Positions 17,319-26,600 of a DNA stretch of 64,000 nucleotides are shown in pieces. Location of the stretch: the NCBI RefSeq assembly GCF_024451105.1, contig NZ_JANGEY010000007.1, positions 1 to 64,000 of the forward strand, written 5' to 3'. Source of the stretch: Stutzerimonas stutzeri. GTDB taxonomy: Bacteria; Pseudomonadota; Gammaproteobacteria; Pseudomonadales; Pseudomonadaceae. Both the position numbers and the translations under genes were made by a program. The notes under the pieces are model-generated. The model ran no database searches, was not told where the DNA came from, and saw only the letters and a list, made by a program, of their open reading frames with translations. Every line of letters begins with the position of its first letter. The first letter of the stretch is position 1.

Positions 17319-17858
17319 ATGAGCCAGGTCATCGCCGAACTCCGGCACGAGCACGACGTCATCCTCTCCGCCCTGGCGATCCTCGAGCGCATGGCGACGC
17401 GGGCCGAGCGTGGCCAGTTGCCGGCCGAGGCTGCCGGCGAACTCCTCGACTTCCTGCGCGCCTTCGTCGACCAGTGCCACCACGGCAAGGAGGAGGCTCT
17501 GCTGTTCCCGGCGCTGATCGCCGCCGGCCTCGCCGAGCACGGCGGCTTCGTCGACGAACTGCACGCCGAGCACGTGCAGGGCCGCGCGCTGGTCCAGGCC
17601 ATGGCGCAGGCCTGCGGCAACGGCCGGCCGGGAGGCGAATTCGCCGCCCTCGCCACGACCTATGCGACGCAACTGCGCGCGCACATCGACAAGGAGAACG
17701 CCGCGCTGTTCTCGATGACCGAGCGGCTGCTCGACGAACCGATCCTGGCAGAGCTGCAGCAGGCCTTCGCCGCGCACGAGGAGAAGGTCATGGGCCACGG
17801 ACGCCATGCCCAGCTGCACGCGCAGCTGCAGCGGCTGGCGGCGCAGTACCCGGGCTGA
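17319..17858 (+). CDS. Hemerythrin-like (HHE) domain protein
   Basis: This 179-residue four-helix protein has likely di-iron ligands in RHEHD (His10, His12), CHHGKEE (His54, His55, Glu58), HAEH near residue 82-85 and HIDKEN further on. Such proteins bind O2 or NO, or protect iron centres. It starts 83 bases after the CZB gene, with GGAGGAG before the ATG, and could be co-transcribed with it. No partner domain is fused. The combination with ferritin and a zinc sensor suggests metal or oxidative stress handling, which is inference. Confidence 0.86.
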   Translation: MSQVIAELRHEHDVILSALAILERMATRAERGQLPAEAAGELLDFLRAFVDQCHHGKEEALLFPALIAAGLAEHGGFVDELHAEHVQGRALVQAMAQACGNGRPGGEFAALATTYATQLRAHIDKENAALFSMTERLLDEPILAELQQAFAAHEEKVMGHGRHAQLHAQLQRLAAQYPG

Positions 17859-17864
17859 GGACGG

Positions 17865-18824
17865 CTAGAGGGCGAACGGCAACCCCTGCCCCGGCTCGAC
17901 GCGCCACCGCGCCTCGAGCAGGCGGCGGAATGCCTCGGGGTCCTTGACCAGCACGTCCGGCTGGCCGGCGAAGGCCGCGGCGGCGATCAGCCGCGACAGC
18001 CAGAAGCGCACGCAGGCGGCACGCAGCATGGCCGGCCACAGCTCGGCCTCGGCGGCGCCGAACGGGCGCAGCGCGGCGTAGCCGGCGAGCAGGGCGTTCA
18101 GACGATGGTGGTCGAACTCGCCGCACGGCTCCACGCACCAGTCGTTGGCGGCGATCGCCAGGTCGTAGAGCATCGGCCCGGAGCAGGCGTTGTGGAAATC
18201 GATCACCCCGGACAGGTGATTGCCGTCGAACAGCACGTTGTCGTGGAACAGGTCGCCGTGCAGGTTGGCCGCCGGCAGCGCCTCCAGACGCGGTCGCAGG
18301 CGCCCCAGCTCCTCCAGCGCCGCCCCGAGCAGCCGCCGGGCTTCCTCGTCCAGGCGCAGGGCCTGCAGCGGCCCCTCGGCGAGCATCCAGGCGAAGCCGC
18401 GGTCGCTGGGGCGCTCGATGATCGCGTCGCGGGTGGCCAGGTGCAGGCGCGCCAGCAGCTCGCCGACCGCCCGGCACTGGTGCGCATTGGGCAGGCCGAC
18501 GTGGTGGCCGGGCAGACGCGGCTGCAGGAGCGCCGGCAATCCGGCCAGTTCGCCGATGGCCGTGCCGTCGGCCGTGCGCAGGGCGAAGGGCACCGGCAGG
18601 CCGGCGGCGTGCAGCACGTCGAGCAGGGCGACGGCGAAGCCGAGGCTGTCGCGCGGGCCGCGCTCGACCAGGGTCAGCACGAACTCGCCGCTGTCCAGCT
18701 CGACGAAGAAGTTGCTGTTCTCGGTACCGGCGGCGATGCCGCGGAACTCCAGCAGACGGCCCAGCCGGTAGGGGGCGAGGAAGGCTTCCAGTTCGTGTCG
18801 CTCGAGCGGGGTGAAGACGGACAT
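17865..18824 (-). CDS. thrB: Homoserine kinase (ThrB, aminoglycoside-phosphotransferase fold)
   Basis: This 319-residue kinase phosphorylates homoserine in threonine synthesis. It belongs to the APH-fold homoserine kinases found in Pseudomonas, not the GHMP type of enterobacteria. The catalytic region NLHGDLFHDNVLFDG and the following GVIDFHNACSGP metal-binding motif are clear. The start MSVFTPLERHELEAFL is standard for the family. It lies upstream of polA in the same order as in other pseudomonads, 28 bases after a DUF2782 gene on the same strand. Confidence 0.94.
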   Translation of the reverse strand: MSVFTPLERHELEAFLAPYRLGRLLEFRGIAAGTENSNFFVELDSGEFVLTLVERGPRDSLGFAVALLDVLHAAGLPVPFALRTADGTAIGELAGLPALLQPRLPGHHVGLPNAHQCRAVGELLARLHLATRDAIIERPSDRGFAWMLAEGPLQALRLDEEARRLLGAALEELGRLRPRLEALPAANLHGDLFHDNVLFDGNHLSGVIDFHNACSGPMLYDLAIAANDWCVEPCGEFDHHRLNALLAGYAALRPFGAAEAELWPAMLRAACVRFWLSRLIAAAAFAGQPDVLVKDPEAFRRLLEARWRVEPGQGLPFAL

Positions 18825-18852
18825 GGAACCTCCTCGGTCGGGACTCGGCGGC

Positions 18853-19137
18853 TTACCAGCGGAAGATTTCCCACTGCGGGATCAGCATGTCCGGGTTGTC
18901 CGAGCGGATGAAGTTGCTGTCGCCGTCGGCGCGGACCAGGAAGTACGGCTTGCCGACCTTGGGGGTGACCTTGATGGCGTAGAGGAAGCCGTTGACGCGG
19001 TATTCCTGGATGGTCTTGTCGCCCTCCTGGCGGATGGTCACATCCGGTTCGGCGCTCGGCGCCTCGTCCTGGGCGCTGGCGGCCAGCGGAGCGGCGGCCA
19101 GCAGGCCAACGAGCAGCAGACGGTTGAATGCGCGCAT
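18853..19137 (-). CDS. DUF2782 family periplasmic protein
   Basis: This 94-residue protein has a signal peptide ([23 protein letters not shown], cut near residue 22) and a small conserved domain with [20 protein letters not shown] and KVGKPYFLV. The family is conserved between polA and thrB in pseudomonads but has no established function. It is probably periplasmic. It is divergent from polA, with 76 bases between the two starts, and likely co-transcribed with thrB. Confidence 0.9.
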   Translation of the reverse strand: MRAFNRLLLVGLLAAAPLAASAQDEAPSAEPDVTIRQEGDKTIQEYRVNGFLYAIKVTPKVGKPYFLVRADGDSNFIRSDNPDMLIPQWEIFRW

Positions 19138-19213
19138 GGTGGTAACCTTGTCCCTTTGCAGTCATCGATACAGCCATCTTAACCGGTCGCATCGCCGAAG
19201 AGTCGATTTCCCC

Positions 19214-21994
19214 ATGAGTCTAGCCCCTCTCGTCCTGGTGGACGGTTCCTCCTACCTGTACCGCGCCTTCCACGCCCTGCCGCCGCTGCACACCTCCGCC
19301 GGCCTGCCCACCGGGGCGGTGAAGGGCGTGCTGAACATGCTGCTGAGCCTGCGCCGGCAGTACCCGGACAGTCCGTTCGCGGTGGTGTTCGACGCCAAGG
19401 GTCCGACCTTCCGCGACGCGCTGTTCGAGCACTACAAGTCGCACCGCCCGCCGATGCCCGACGACCTGCGCGTGCAGATCGAGCCGCTGCACGCCTGCGT
19501 GCGCGCCCTCGGCCTGCCGCTGCTGTGCATCGAGGGGGTCGAGGCCGACGACGTGATCGGCACCCTGGCGCGCTCCAGCGCCGCCGCCGAGCGCCCGGTG
19601 CTGATCTCCACCGGCGACAAGGACATGGCCCAGCTGGTCGATGGCCACGTCACCCTGGTCAACACCATGACCAACCCGCCGACCTACCTGGACCGCGACG
19701 GGGTGGTGGCCAAGTTCGGCATCGGCCCGGAGCTGATCATCGACTACCTGGCGCTGATGGGCGACAAGGTCGACAACATCCCCGGCGTGCCGGGGGTCGG
19801 CGAGAAGACCGCGCTGGGCCTGCTGCAGGGCCTCGGCGGCGGCCTCGACCTGATCTACGCCAGCCTCGAACAGGTGCCGGCGCTGCCGATCCGCGGCGCC
19901 AAGAGCCTGCCGGCCAAGCTCGCCGAGCACCGCGAGATGGCCTACCTGTCCTACCAGCTGGCGACCATCAAGACCGACGTGGCGCTCGACGTGCACCTCG
20001 ACGAGCTGCATCCGGGCGAGACCGACCGCGCCGCGCTGATCGAGCTGTACCGCAGCCTGGAATTCAAGAGCTGGCTGAACGACCTGCTGAAGGACGGCAA
20101 GGCCAGCGCGGCGGCGGCGGATGCCAGCAGCGCAGTCGCGTCCGAGGCGGCAGAGCCGGCGGCACAGGCGCAACCGGTGATCGAGACCCGCTACGAAACC
20201 GTGCTGGAGCAGGCCCGGCTGGACGCCTGGCTGGACAAGCTCAAGGCCGCCGAGCTGTTCGCCTTCGATACCGAGACCACCGGCCTCGACGCCCAGCAGG
20301 CCGAGCTGGTCGGCATCTCCTTCGCGGTCAGCCCCCATGAGGCGGCCTACGTGCCGCTGGCGCACAGCTACATGGGCGTGCCCGAGCAGCTCGACCGCGA
20401 CGCGGTGCTCGCCGCGCTCAAGCCGCTGCTGGAGGACCCGGCGAAGGCCAAGGTCGGCCAGCATGCCAAGTACGACATCAACATCCTCGCCCGCTACGGC
20501 ATCGAGGTGCGCGGCGTGGCCTTCGACACCATGCTCGAATCCTACGTGCTGGACTCCACCGCCACCCGCCACGACATGGACAGCCTGGCGCTCAAGTACC
20601 TCGGCCAGAGCACGGTGAAGTTCGAGGACATCGCCGGCAAGGGCGCCAAGCAGCTGACCTTCGACCAGATCGCCCTCGAGCAGGCCGGGCCCTACGCCGC
20701 CGAGGACGCCGACGTGACCCTGCGCCTGCACCGCACTCTGTGGGACCGACTGCAGGCCGAGCCGGCGCTGGCGAAAGTGCTCACCGAGATCGAGATGCCG
20801 CTGGTGCCGGTGCTGGCGCGCATCGAGCGCCACGGCGCGCTGGTCGACGCCAAGCTGCTCGGCGAGCAGAGCCTCGAGCTGGGCGAGAAGATGCAGCAGC
20901 TCGAGCGGGCGGCCTTCGAGCTGGCCGGCGAGGAATTCAACCTCGCCTCGCCCAAGCAGCTCGGCGCGATCCTCTACGCCAAGCTCGGCCTGCCGGTGCT
21001 GTCGAAGACCGCCAAGGGCCAGGCCTCGACCGCCGAGAGCGTGCTCGCCGAGCTGGCCGAGCAGGGCCATGCGCTGCCCCAGGTGCTGATCGAGTATCGC
21101 AGCGTCAGCAAGCTGAAGAGCACCTACACCGACCGCCTGCCCGAGCAGATCAACCCGCGCACCGGGCGCATCCACACCAGCTACCACCAGGCGGTGACCG
21201 CCACCGGCCGGCTGTCCTCCTCGGATCCGAACCTGCAGAACATCCCGATCCGCACTGCCGAGGGGCGGCGCATCCGCCAGGCCTTCGTCGCCCCGCCGGG
21301 CTACAAGCTGCTGGCCGCCGACTACTCGCAGATCGAGCTGCGCATCATGGCCCACCTGGCCCAGGATGCCGGCCTGCTGGATGCCTTCCGCCACGACCGC
21401 GACGTGCACCGCGCCACCGCCGCCGAGGTGTTCGGCGTCGAACTGGAGCAGGTCACCCCCGAGCAGCGCCGCCGCGCCAAGGCGATCAACTTCGGCCTGA
21501 TCTACGGCATGAGCGCCTTCGGCCTGGCCAGGCAGCTGGGCGTCGAGCGCCGGGAGGCCCAGGAGTACATCGAGCGCTACTTCGCCAGATACCCCGGCGT
21601 GCTGGCCTACATGGAGCGCACCCGCGAGCAGGCCAGCGCGCAGGGCTACGTCGAGACCCTGTTCGGTCGCCGCCTGTACCTGCCGGAGATCCGCTCGCGC
21701 AACGGCGCGATGCGCAAGGCCGCCGAGCGCACCGCGATCAACGCGCCGATGCAGGGCAGCGCGGCGGACATCATCAAGCGCGCCATGGTCGCGGTGGACG
21801 CCTGGCTGCAGGACAGCGGGCTGGATGCGCGGATGATCCTCCAGGTCCACGACGAACTGGTCCTGGAGGTCCGCGAGGATCAGGTGGAAGAACTCAAGGC
21901 CGGGCTGCTGCCGCGCATGAGCAGCGCCGCCGAACTGGACGTGCCGCTGCTGGTCGAGGCCGGGGTCGGCGCCAACTGGGACGAGGCGCACTGA
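19214..21994 (+). CDS. polA: DNA polymerase I
   Basis: This 926-residue enzyme is used for repair synthesis and Okazaki fragment processing. A 5'-3' exonuclease domain ([20 protein letters not shown], then [12 protein letters not shown]) fills about residues 1-290. The 3'-5' exonuclease domain has Asp352 and Glu354 in FDTETTG. The polymerase domain has motif A DYSQIELR (Asp703), motif [15 protein letters not shown] and motif [11 protein letters not shown] (Asp880). All catalytic residues are present. The ATG at 19214 is chosen over an in-frame upstream extension because the family begins here. Confidence 0.98.
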   Translation: MSLAPLVLVDGSSYLYRAFHALPPLHTSAGLPTGAVKGVLNMLLSLRRQYPDSPFAVVFDAKGPTFRDALFEHYKSHRPPMPDDLRVQIEPLHACVRALGLPLLCIEGVEADDVIGTLARSSAAAERPVLISTGDKDMAQLVDGHVTLVNTMTNPPTYLDRDGVVAKFGIGPELIIDYLALMGDKVDNIPGVPGVGEKTALGLLQGLGGGLDLIYASLEQVPALPIRGAKSLPAKLAEHREMAYLSYQLATIKTDVALDVHLDELHPGETDRAALIELYRSLEFKSWLNDLLKDGKASAAAADASSAVASEAAEPAAQAQPVIETRYETVLEQARLDAWLDKLKAAELFAFDTETTGLDAQQAELVGISFAVSPHEAAYVPLAHSYMGVPEQLDRDAVLAALKPLLEDPAKAKVGQHAKYDINILARYGIEVRGVAFDTMLESYVLDSTATRHDMDSLALKYLGQSTVKFEDIAGKGAKQLTFDQIALEQAGPYAAEDADVTLRLHRTLWDRLQAEPALAKVLTEIEMPLVPVLARIERHGALVDAKLLGEQSLELGEKMQQLERAAFELAGEEFNLASPKQLGAILYAKLGLPVLSKTAKGQASTAESVLAELAEQGHALPQVLIEYRSVSKLKSTYTDRLPEQINPRTGRIHTSYHQAVTATGRLSSSDPNLQNIPIRTAEGRRIRQAFVAPPGYKLLAADYSQIELRIMAHLAQDAGLLDAFRHDRDVHRATAAEVFGVELEQVTPEQRRRAKAINFGLIYGMSAFGLARQLGVERREAQEYIERYFARYPGVLAYMERTREQASAQGYVETLFGRRLYLPEIRSRNGAMRKAAERTAINAPMQGSAADIIKRAMVAVDAWLQDSGLDARMILQVHDELVLEVREDQVEELKAGLLPRMSSAAELDVPLLVEAGVGANWDEAH

Positions 21995-22012
21995 ACCGGA
22001 CGACCGGCGGCT

Positions 22013-22041
22013 GAACTTTGGTCGCCCTGCGGGAGTCAATG
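22013..22041 (+). promoter_or_regulatory. Sigma-22 (AlgU/RpoE-type) promoter candidate ahead of the ErsA-like RNA
   Basis: GAACTT (22013-22018) is followed after 17 bases by TCAATG (22036-22041). This fits the AlgU/sigma-22 pattern GAACTT-N16/17-TC. It starts 19 bases after the polA stop. ErsA of P. aeruginosa, at the same locus, is known to be sigma-22 dependent. Confidence 0.75.
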
Positions 22042-22045
22042 TCTG

Positions 22046-22176
22046 CGAGAGGTTGGCAGACCCCTCGCGAGTCTCCATGCGCTGCCCTGCCCCGGCAGGA
22101 TGCCCGTCCGCCCCGCCATGGCGCTCGGGCCCGATGACCGGCCTTCCATCCCCCCAACGGAAGGTCGGTTTTTTTT
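22046..22176 (+). ncRNA. ersA: ErsA-like small RNA (Spot 42-position RNA) between polA and engB
   Basis: The stretch between polA and engB lacks a gene. It has a sigma-22-type promoter at its 5' side and ends in a strong intrinsic terminator: an 11-bp stem (22137-22147 with 22159-22169, one G-U pair), then eight T. The implied transcript is about 130 nt, close to the known length of ErsA, which occupies the same site in P. aeruginosa (as Spot 42 does in E. coli). An internal GGTTGGCAGACCCCTCGCGA region could expose C-rich pairing bases. Exact ends are estimates from promoter and terminator spacing. Confidence 0.78.
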
Positions 22177-22190
22177 GCCTGTGCGCCGGC

Positions 22191-22841
22191 TCAAGCCGGC
22201 TCGCCGGCCTCCTCGTCCGCCGGCTCGAGCAGGTCCATCCAGCCGGCCAGCACCTCCTGCGCGGCCTCGACGCCCATGCGCTTGGGCGCGGAGAACAGCT
22301 GCGCGCTGGCCACCTCGCCCCAGCCCTGGCGGATTTCCTTCTGCACCTTGAGCAGGGTGTTCTTCGCCGCGCCGTAGGTGAGCTTGTCGGCCTTGGTCAG
22401 CAGGATGTGCATGGGCAGGCAGCTGGCCTTGGCCCAGTCGAGCATCAACCGGTCGAACTCGGTGAGCGGATGACGGATGTCCATCAGCAGGACCACGCCG
22501 ACCAGGCTCCGGCGGCTGCCCAGGTAGGCCTCCAGGTGGCGCTGCCAGTGCTGCTTGAGCGGGATCGGCACCTTGGCGTAGCCGTAGCCGGGCAGGTCGA
22601 CCAGGCGACGCGCATCGTCGAGGCGGAAGAAGTTGATCAGCTGGGTGCGCCCCGGGGTCTTCGAGGTGCGCGCCAGACGAGCGTGAGTCAGGGTGTTCAG
22701 TGCGCTGGACTTGCCGGCGTTGGAACGTCCGGCGAAGGCCACCTCGAAGCCCTCGTCGGGCGGACACTGGTCGACCTGGGCGGCGCTCTTGATGAAAGCG
22801 GCCTGCTGGCACAGGCCGAGGATGGGATTCTTGACGGACAT
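22191..22841 (-). CDS. engB: Ribosome-biogenesis GTP-binding protein EngB/YihA
   Basis: This 216-residue GTPase is needed for assembly of the large ribosomal subunit. G1 is GRSNAGKSS (from residue 38), switch I TPGRTQ, G3 DLPGYGYAK and G4 TKADK, all intact. The start [10 protein letters not shown] is typical. It converges with the ErsA-like RNA, and its stop is 15 bases past the T-run of that terminator. The tail ends in an acidic stretch, as in related pseudomonads. Confidence 0.96.
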   Translation of the reverse strand: MSVKNPILGLCQQAAFIKSAAQVDQCPPDEGFEVAFAGRSNAGKSSALNTLTHARLARTSKTPGRTQLINFFRLDDARRLVDLPGYGYAKVPIPLKQHWQRHLEAYLGSRRSLVGVVLLMDIRHPLTEFDRLMLDWAKASCLPMHILLTKADKLTYGAAKNTLLKVQKEIRQGWGEVASAQLFSAPKRMGVEAAQEVLAGWMDLLEPADEEAGEPA

Positions 22842-22955
22842 GACGTGGGGCCTGTTCTGCGCCTGCGCGAAAACGCCGGGCAGGCGGGGGGCTGGAGGAG
22901 TCTGCGACCAAGTGTCGCGGGCGGCGGTTCCGTTTCCGTTTTGACGTCGCCTGTA

Positions 22956-22961
22956 TATAAT
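22956..22961 (+). promoter_or_regulatory. Possible -10 element of the cytochrome c5 gene promoter
   Basis: A perfect TATAAT lies in the divergent region between engB and the cytochrome gene, about 107 bases before the ATG. A convincing -35 box at 17-base spacing is not seen; TTGACG lies only 9 bases upstream. Confidence 0.4.
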
Positions 22962-23067
22962 GCCACGGATTTTGTGTGCGCTTTATTCCCAAGTTCAGTG
23001 TCCACGCGGACGGACCCCGCCGGCAGAATGCTGGGCCGTTTCCCCCCTGATGTAGAAGAGGTCGACC

Positions 23068-23364
23068 ATGAAGAAACTGTTGCTTGCTGTGTCGCTCGTT
23101 GCTGCCGCCGCCTCCGCGCAGGCCGCCCAGGATCCGGAAGCGGTTTACAATCGTGCCTGCGCCGTCTGCCACAACGGCGCCATTCCCACCGCACCGCTCA
23201 AGGGCGACAAGGCTGCCTGGGAGCCGCGTCTGGCCAAGGGTATGGACGCACTGGTCGCAAGCGTCACCAACGGTCTCAACGCCATGCCGCCGCGCGGCAT
23301 GTGCATGGACTGCACCGCCGAGGACTACCAGGCCGTCATCGAGTGGATGAGCGCGTCCAAGTAA
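23068..23364 (+). CDS. Cytochrome c5-type periplasmic cytochrome
   Basis: This 98-residue monoheme cytochrome has a signal peptide MKKLLLAVSLVAAAASAQA (cut near residue 20). The heme site is CAVCH at residues 31-35. The GMCMDC segment near the C-terminus holds the probable axial Met and a disulfide pair typical of cytochrome c5. It carries electrons in the periplasm, usually with cytochrome c4, which is encoded 46 bases downstream. GAAGAGG provides a good ribosome-binding site. Confidence 0.93.
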   Translation: MKKLLLAVSLVAAAASAQAAQDPEAVYNRACAVCHNGAIPTAPLKGDKAAWEPRLAKGMDALVASVTNGLNAMPPRGMCMDCTAEDYQAVIEWMSASK

Positions 23365-23410
23365 GCCCGACACTCCCTTTCCCCCCCTTAGCCGTAGTTG
23401 GATTTAGCTG

Positions 23411-24016
23411 ATGAACAAACTACTCGTGAGTCTGCTGTTGACCCTGGGCGTGACCGGCGCGGCCCAAGCCGCCGGTGATGCCGCCGCCGGACAGACCAAG
23501 GCAGCCGTCTGCGGCGCCTGCCATGGCGTGGACGGCAACAGCCTGGCGCCGAACTTCCCGAAACTGGCCGGGCAGGGCGAGCGCTACCTGGTCAAGCAGA
23601 TGCAGGACATCAAGGGCGGCAAGCGAGTGGTGGTCGAGATGACCGGCCTGCTGGACAACATGAGCGATCAGGATCTGGCCGACATCGCCGCCTACTATGC
23701 CAGCCAGAAGGGCAGCATCGGCGCCGCCGATCCCAAGCTGGTCGAGCGCGGCGAAGCGCTGTTCCGCGGCGGCAACCTGGAGCTGGGCATGCCGGCCTGC
23801 ACCGGCTGTCACGCCCCGGACGGCCGCGGCAACGACCTGGCCGGCTTCCCGCAGCTGAACGGCCAGCATGCCGCCTACGTGGCCAAGCAGCTGACCGACT
23901 TCCGCGAAGGCAACCGCACCAACGATGGCGACAGCATGATCATGCGCGCCATCGCCGCCAAGCTGAGCAACAAGGACATCGAGGCGGTCTCCAGCTACAT
24001 CCAGGGCCTGCACTGA
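23411..24016 (+). CDS. cc4: Diheme cytochrome c4
   Basis: This 201-residue periplasmic protein has a signal peptide ending near residue 20 (AAQAAGDAAAG). Two related cytochrome c domains follow, with CGACH at 34-38 and CTGCH at 130-134. Each half has a Met-containing segment for the axial ligand (EMTGLLDNMS and DGDSMIMRAI). Cytochrome c4 donates electrons to terminal oxidases, including cbb3 types. The position after cytochrome c5 and before dsbA matches other Pseudomonas chromosomes. Confidence 0.95.
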   Translation: MNKLLVSLLLTLGVTGAAQAAGDAAAGQTKAAVCGACHGVDGNSLAPNFPKLAGQGERYLVKQMQDIKGGKRVVVEMTGLLDNMSDQDLADIAAYYASQKGSIGAADPKLVERGEALFRGGNLELGMPACTGCHAPDGRGNDLAGFPQLNGQHAAYVAKQLTDFREGNRTNDGDSMIMRAIAAKLSNKDIEAVSSYIQGLH

Positions 24017-24042
24017 GCCGGTCCCGCAGTAGCCTGCAACAC

Positions 24043-24070
24043 AAAAAGGGTGGCCACGGCCGCCCTTTTT
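24043..24070 (+). terminator. Rho-independent terminator after cytochrome c4
   Basis: AAAAAGGGTGGC pairs with GCCGCCCTTTTT around a four-base loop, and the stem ends in TTTTT on the plus strand. It lies 26 bases after the cytochrome c4 stop and ends the cytochrome transcript before dsbA. Confidence 0.85.
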
Positions 24071-24164
24071 GCTTTCCGTCTCGCCTACAATCGCGGGGAA
24101 TCCGGCGGCGACGACGCTGTCCAATCGCCGAACGAACCCACCTCATCCTGTGCAGGAGTCAAGC

Positions 24165-24809
24165 ATGCGTAACCTGATCCTCTCGGCCGTGCTGGCCGGC
24201 CTCAGCCTGTTCGGCGCCACCGCCTCGGCCGAGGACATCCAGGCCGGCAGGCAGTACGTCCAGCTGAGCAGCCCCGTGCCGGTCGCCGAGCCGGGCAAGA
24301 TCGAGGTGGTCGAACTGTTCTGGTACGGCTGCCCGCACTGCTACCAGCTGGAAAGCGCCGTGCAACCGTGGGCCGAGAAGCTGCCCGAGGACGTCAATTT
24401 CGTGCGCGTCCCGGCGCTGTTCGGCGGCCTGTGGAATGTCCACGGGCAGATGTTCCTGACCCTCGAGGCGATGGGCGCCGAGGCCCGCGTGCACGAGGCC
24501 GTGTTCCATGCCATCCACCGCGAAGGCAAGAAGCTGGCCACCCCGGACGAGATGGCCGAATTCCTCGCCGGCCAGGGCATCGACAAGGACAAGTTCCTCT
24601 CCACCTTCAACTCCTTCGCCGTGAAGGGCCAGATGGAGAAGGCCAAGAAGCTGGCCATGGCCTACCAGATCACCGGCGTGCCGGTGCTGGTGGTCAACGG
24701 CAAGTACCGCTTCGACCTCGGCACCGCCGGCGGACCGGGCGGCGCCATCCGAGTGGCCGACCACCTGATCGCCAAGGAACGCAGCACCCTGGCCGCCTCC
24801 GCCCAGTAA
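24165..24809 (+). CDS. dsbA: Thiol:disulfide interchange protein DsbA
   Basis: This 214-residue periplasmic oxidant introduces disulfides into exported proteins. A signal peptide ends near residue 22 (ATASAEDIQ). The active site Cys56-Pro-His-Cys59 is in FWYGCPHCY, and the cis-proline loop is ITGVPVLVVNG. The start at ATG 24165 follows a GCAGGAG ribosome-binding site. Its location next to cytochrome c4 is conserved in pseudomonads. Confidence 0.96.
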   Translation: MRNLILSAVLAGLSLFGATASAEDIQAGRQYVQLSSPVPVAEPGKIEVVELFWYGCPHCYQLESAVQPWAEKLPEDVNFVRVPALFGGLWNVHGQMFLTLEAMGAEARVHEAVFHAIHREGKKLATPDEMAEFLAGQGIDKDKFLSTFNSFAVKGQMEKAKKLAMAYQITGVPVLVVNGKYRFDLGTAGGPGGAIRVADHLIAKERSTLAASAQ

Positions 24810-24823
24810 GAAGGCGGCGGGCC

Positions 24824-25684
24824 GTGCTCAGGCGCTGGACCACCGCGCGCGCGCCCGGCATCCGGGCGGCGCGCCACAATCCGCAGGCCGGCGACACCGC
24901 CGACCTCGGCGAGACCCTGCGCCTGCTCAGCTTCAACATCCAGGTCGGCATCAGTACCCGCCGCTACCATCACTACCTGACCCGCAGCTGGCAGCACCTG
25001 CTGCCGCACCGCGAGCGCGCGGTCAACCTGCAACAGATCGGCAGCCTGCTCGGCGACTTCGACCTGGTCGCCCTGCAGGAAGTGGACGGCGGCAGCCTGC
25101 GCTCCGACTACATCAACCAGGTCGAGCACCTCGCCCAGCTCGGCAACTTCCCCTACTGGTACCAGCAGCTCAACCGCAACCTCGGCCCGCTGGCCCAGCA
25201 CAGCAACGGCCTGCTCAGCCGCCTGCGCCCGCAGCAGCTGGAGGACCACCCGCTGCCCGGCCCGCCCGGCCGCGGCGCCATCCTGCTGCGCTTCGGCGAG
25301 GGCCCGGAAGCCCTGGCGGTGGTGATGATGCACCTGGCCCTCGGCGCGCGCACCCGCACCCGCCAGCTGGCCTACATCCGCGAGCTGATCGACGGCCATC
25401 GCCACTGCGTGCTGATGGGCGACATGAACACCCACGCCGCCGAGCTGCTCGAGCACTCGCCGCTGCGCGACCTCGGCCTGGTCGCCCCGCAGACCTGCGC
25501 CACCTACCCCAGCTGGCAGCCGCAGCGCTGCATCGACCACATCCTGCTCAGCTCCGAGCTGACCCTCGAGCGCATGGCGGTGCTCGATGCGCCGATCTCC
25601 GACCACCTGCCGGTAGCGGTGGACATCCGCCTGCCCGGCGCGCTGCGCGACCGGCATCCGATCGAACGGCCCCGAGTCCCATGA
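24824..25684 (+). CDS. Endonuclease/exonuclease/phosphatase family protein
   Basis: This 286-residue protein of the DNase I-like fold starts at a GTG (MLRRWTTARAPGIR), 14 bases after dsbA. Catalytic motifs are present: LLSFNIQVG near the N-terminus, ALQEVDGGS (metal-binding Glu), LMGDMNTH (Asp and Asn) and a terminal SDHLPV (Asp-His). No signal peptide is evident. The family contains nucleases and lipid phosphatases, so the substrate cannot be named. The stop overlaps the ATG of the next gene (ATGA), implying co-translation with the cell-wall amidase. A GTG start is the reason the gene is easily called too long or missed. Confidence 0.88.
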   Translation: MLRRWTTARAPGIRAARHNPQAGDTADLGETLRLLSFNIQVGISTRRYHHYLTRSWQHLLPHRERAVNLQQIGSLLGDFDLVALQEVDGGSLRSDYINQVEHLAQLGNFPYWYQQLNRNLGPLAQHSNGLLSRLRPQQLEDHPLPGPPGRGAILLRFGEGPEALAVVMMHLALGARTRTRQLAYIRELIDGHRHCVLMGDMNTHAAELLEHSPLRDLGLVAPQTCATYPSWQPQRCIDHILLSSELTLERMAVLDAPISDHLPVAVDIRLPGALRDRHPIERPRVP

Positions 25685-26451
25685 AGATCCTGGCCCTGCT
25701 CGCCCTCGCCCTGCTGCTCGGCGGCTGCGCCGGCGGCCTGCGCTTCGACGACCGCCATCGCTCGGTCGACCACAGCAGCCGGGTCGAATTCGTCGTCATC
25801 CACTACACCTCCAGCGACCTGCCGCGTTCGCTGAAGACCCTCACCACGGGTGGCGTGAGCGCCCACTACCTGCTGCCGGCCGACGGCCGCAAGGTCTACC
25901 GGATGGTCGACGAGAACCGCCGCGCCTGGCACGCCGGCGACAGCCAGTGGCGCGGACGTACCTGGCTGAACGCCAGCTCGATCGGCATCGAGATCGTCAA
26001 CCCCGGCTACACCGACGGCCCTGACGGGCGTACCTGGCATCCCTACCCGCAGGCGCAGATCGACACCCTGATCGCCCTGCTCAAGGACATCCAGGCCCGT
26101 CACGGCGTGGCGCCGGTCAACATCGTCGGCCACAGCGACATCGCCCCGCAGCGCAAGGTCGACCCCGGCCCGCTGTTCCCCTGGCGCCAGCTGGCCGCCG
26201 CCGGGCTGGTGCCCTGGCCCACGGCCGCCACGGTACAGGACAGGCTGCGCCAGCTCGACGGCCAGCTGCCCGACATCGCCTGGTTCCAGCACCAGCTCGA
26301 ACGCATCGGCTACGCAGTGCCGCAGCACGGCGAGCTGGACCAGGCGACCCGCAACGTGCTGGCCGCCTTCCAGATGAGGTACCGCCCCGAGCGCCACGAC
26401 GGCCAGCCCGACCTGCACAGCGCCGCCCTGCTGCTGGCCCTGCCCGACTGA
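25681..26451 (+). CDS. N-acetylmuramoyl-L-alanine amidase, AmiD/AmpDh2-like lipoprotein
   Basis: This 256-residue lipoprotein has a lipobox LLGGC with Cys16. The amidase_2 zinc site is His41 (VIHYTSS), His151 (VGHSDIAP) and Asp161 (VDPGPLF), which fits AmpD-type enzymes that cut the MurNAc-L-Ala bond. A C-terminal peptidoglycan-binding-like region follows from about residue 180. In P. aeruginosa the periplasmic homologue AmpDh2 is near the same polA/dsbA block. It probably acts in cell-wall recycling and thereby affects beta-lactamase induction. It is translationally coupled to the upstream nuclease-fold gene. Confidence 0.9.
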   Translation: MKILALLALALLLGGCAGGLRFDDRHRSVDHSSRVEFVVIHYTSSDLPRSLKTLTTGGVSAHYLLPADGRKVYRMVDENRRAWHAGDSQWRGRTWLNASSIGIEIVNPGYTDGPDGRTWHPYPQAQIDTLIALLKDIQARHGVAPVNIVGHSDIAPQRKVDPGPLFPWRQLAAAGLVPWPTAATVQDRLRQLDGQLPDIAWFQHQLERIGYAVPQHGELDQATRNVLAAFQMRYRPERHDGQPDLHSAALLLALPD

Positions 26452-26600
26452 CCGCCCGCAACGCCGCGACCTTCTACACTCTGCACAGGGTTTCTGCCGC
26501 AATAGGCGGAAGCGCATGCGTTTGCAGGTAAACTTGCTGGCCTGCCGTCGTTCCACAAGCACGCCGGCAGCCCCAACAAACAGAAGAAGGAAGCACCTCC

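Noticed and set aside
19220-22078. Long minus-strand open frame opposite polA
   Set aside because: PolA motifs are complete on the plus strand; the antisense frame has low-complexity composition and no recognisable domain.
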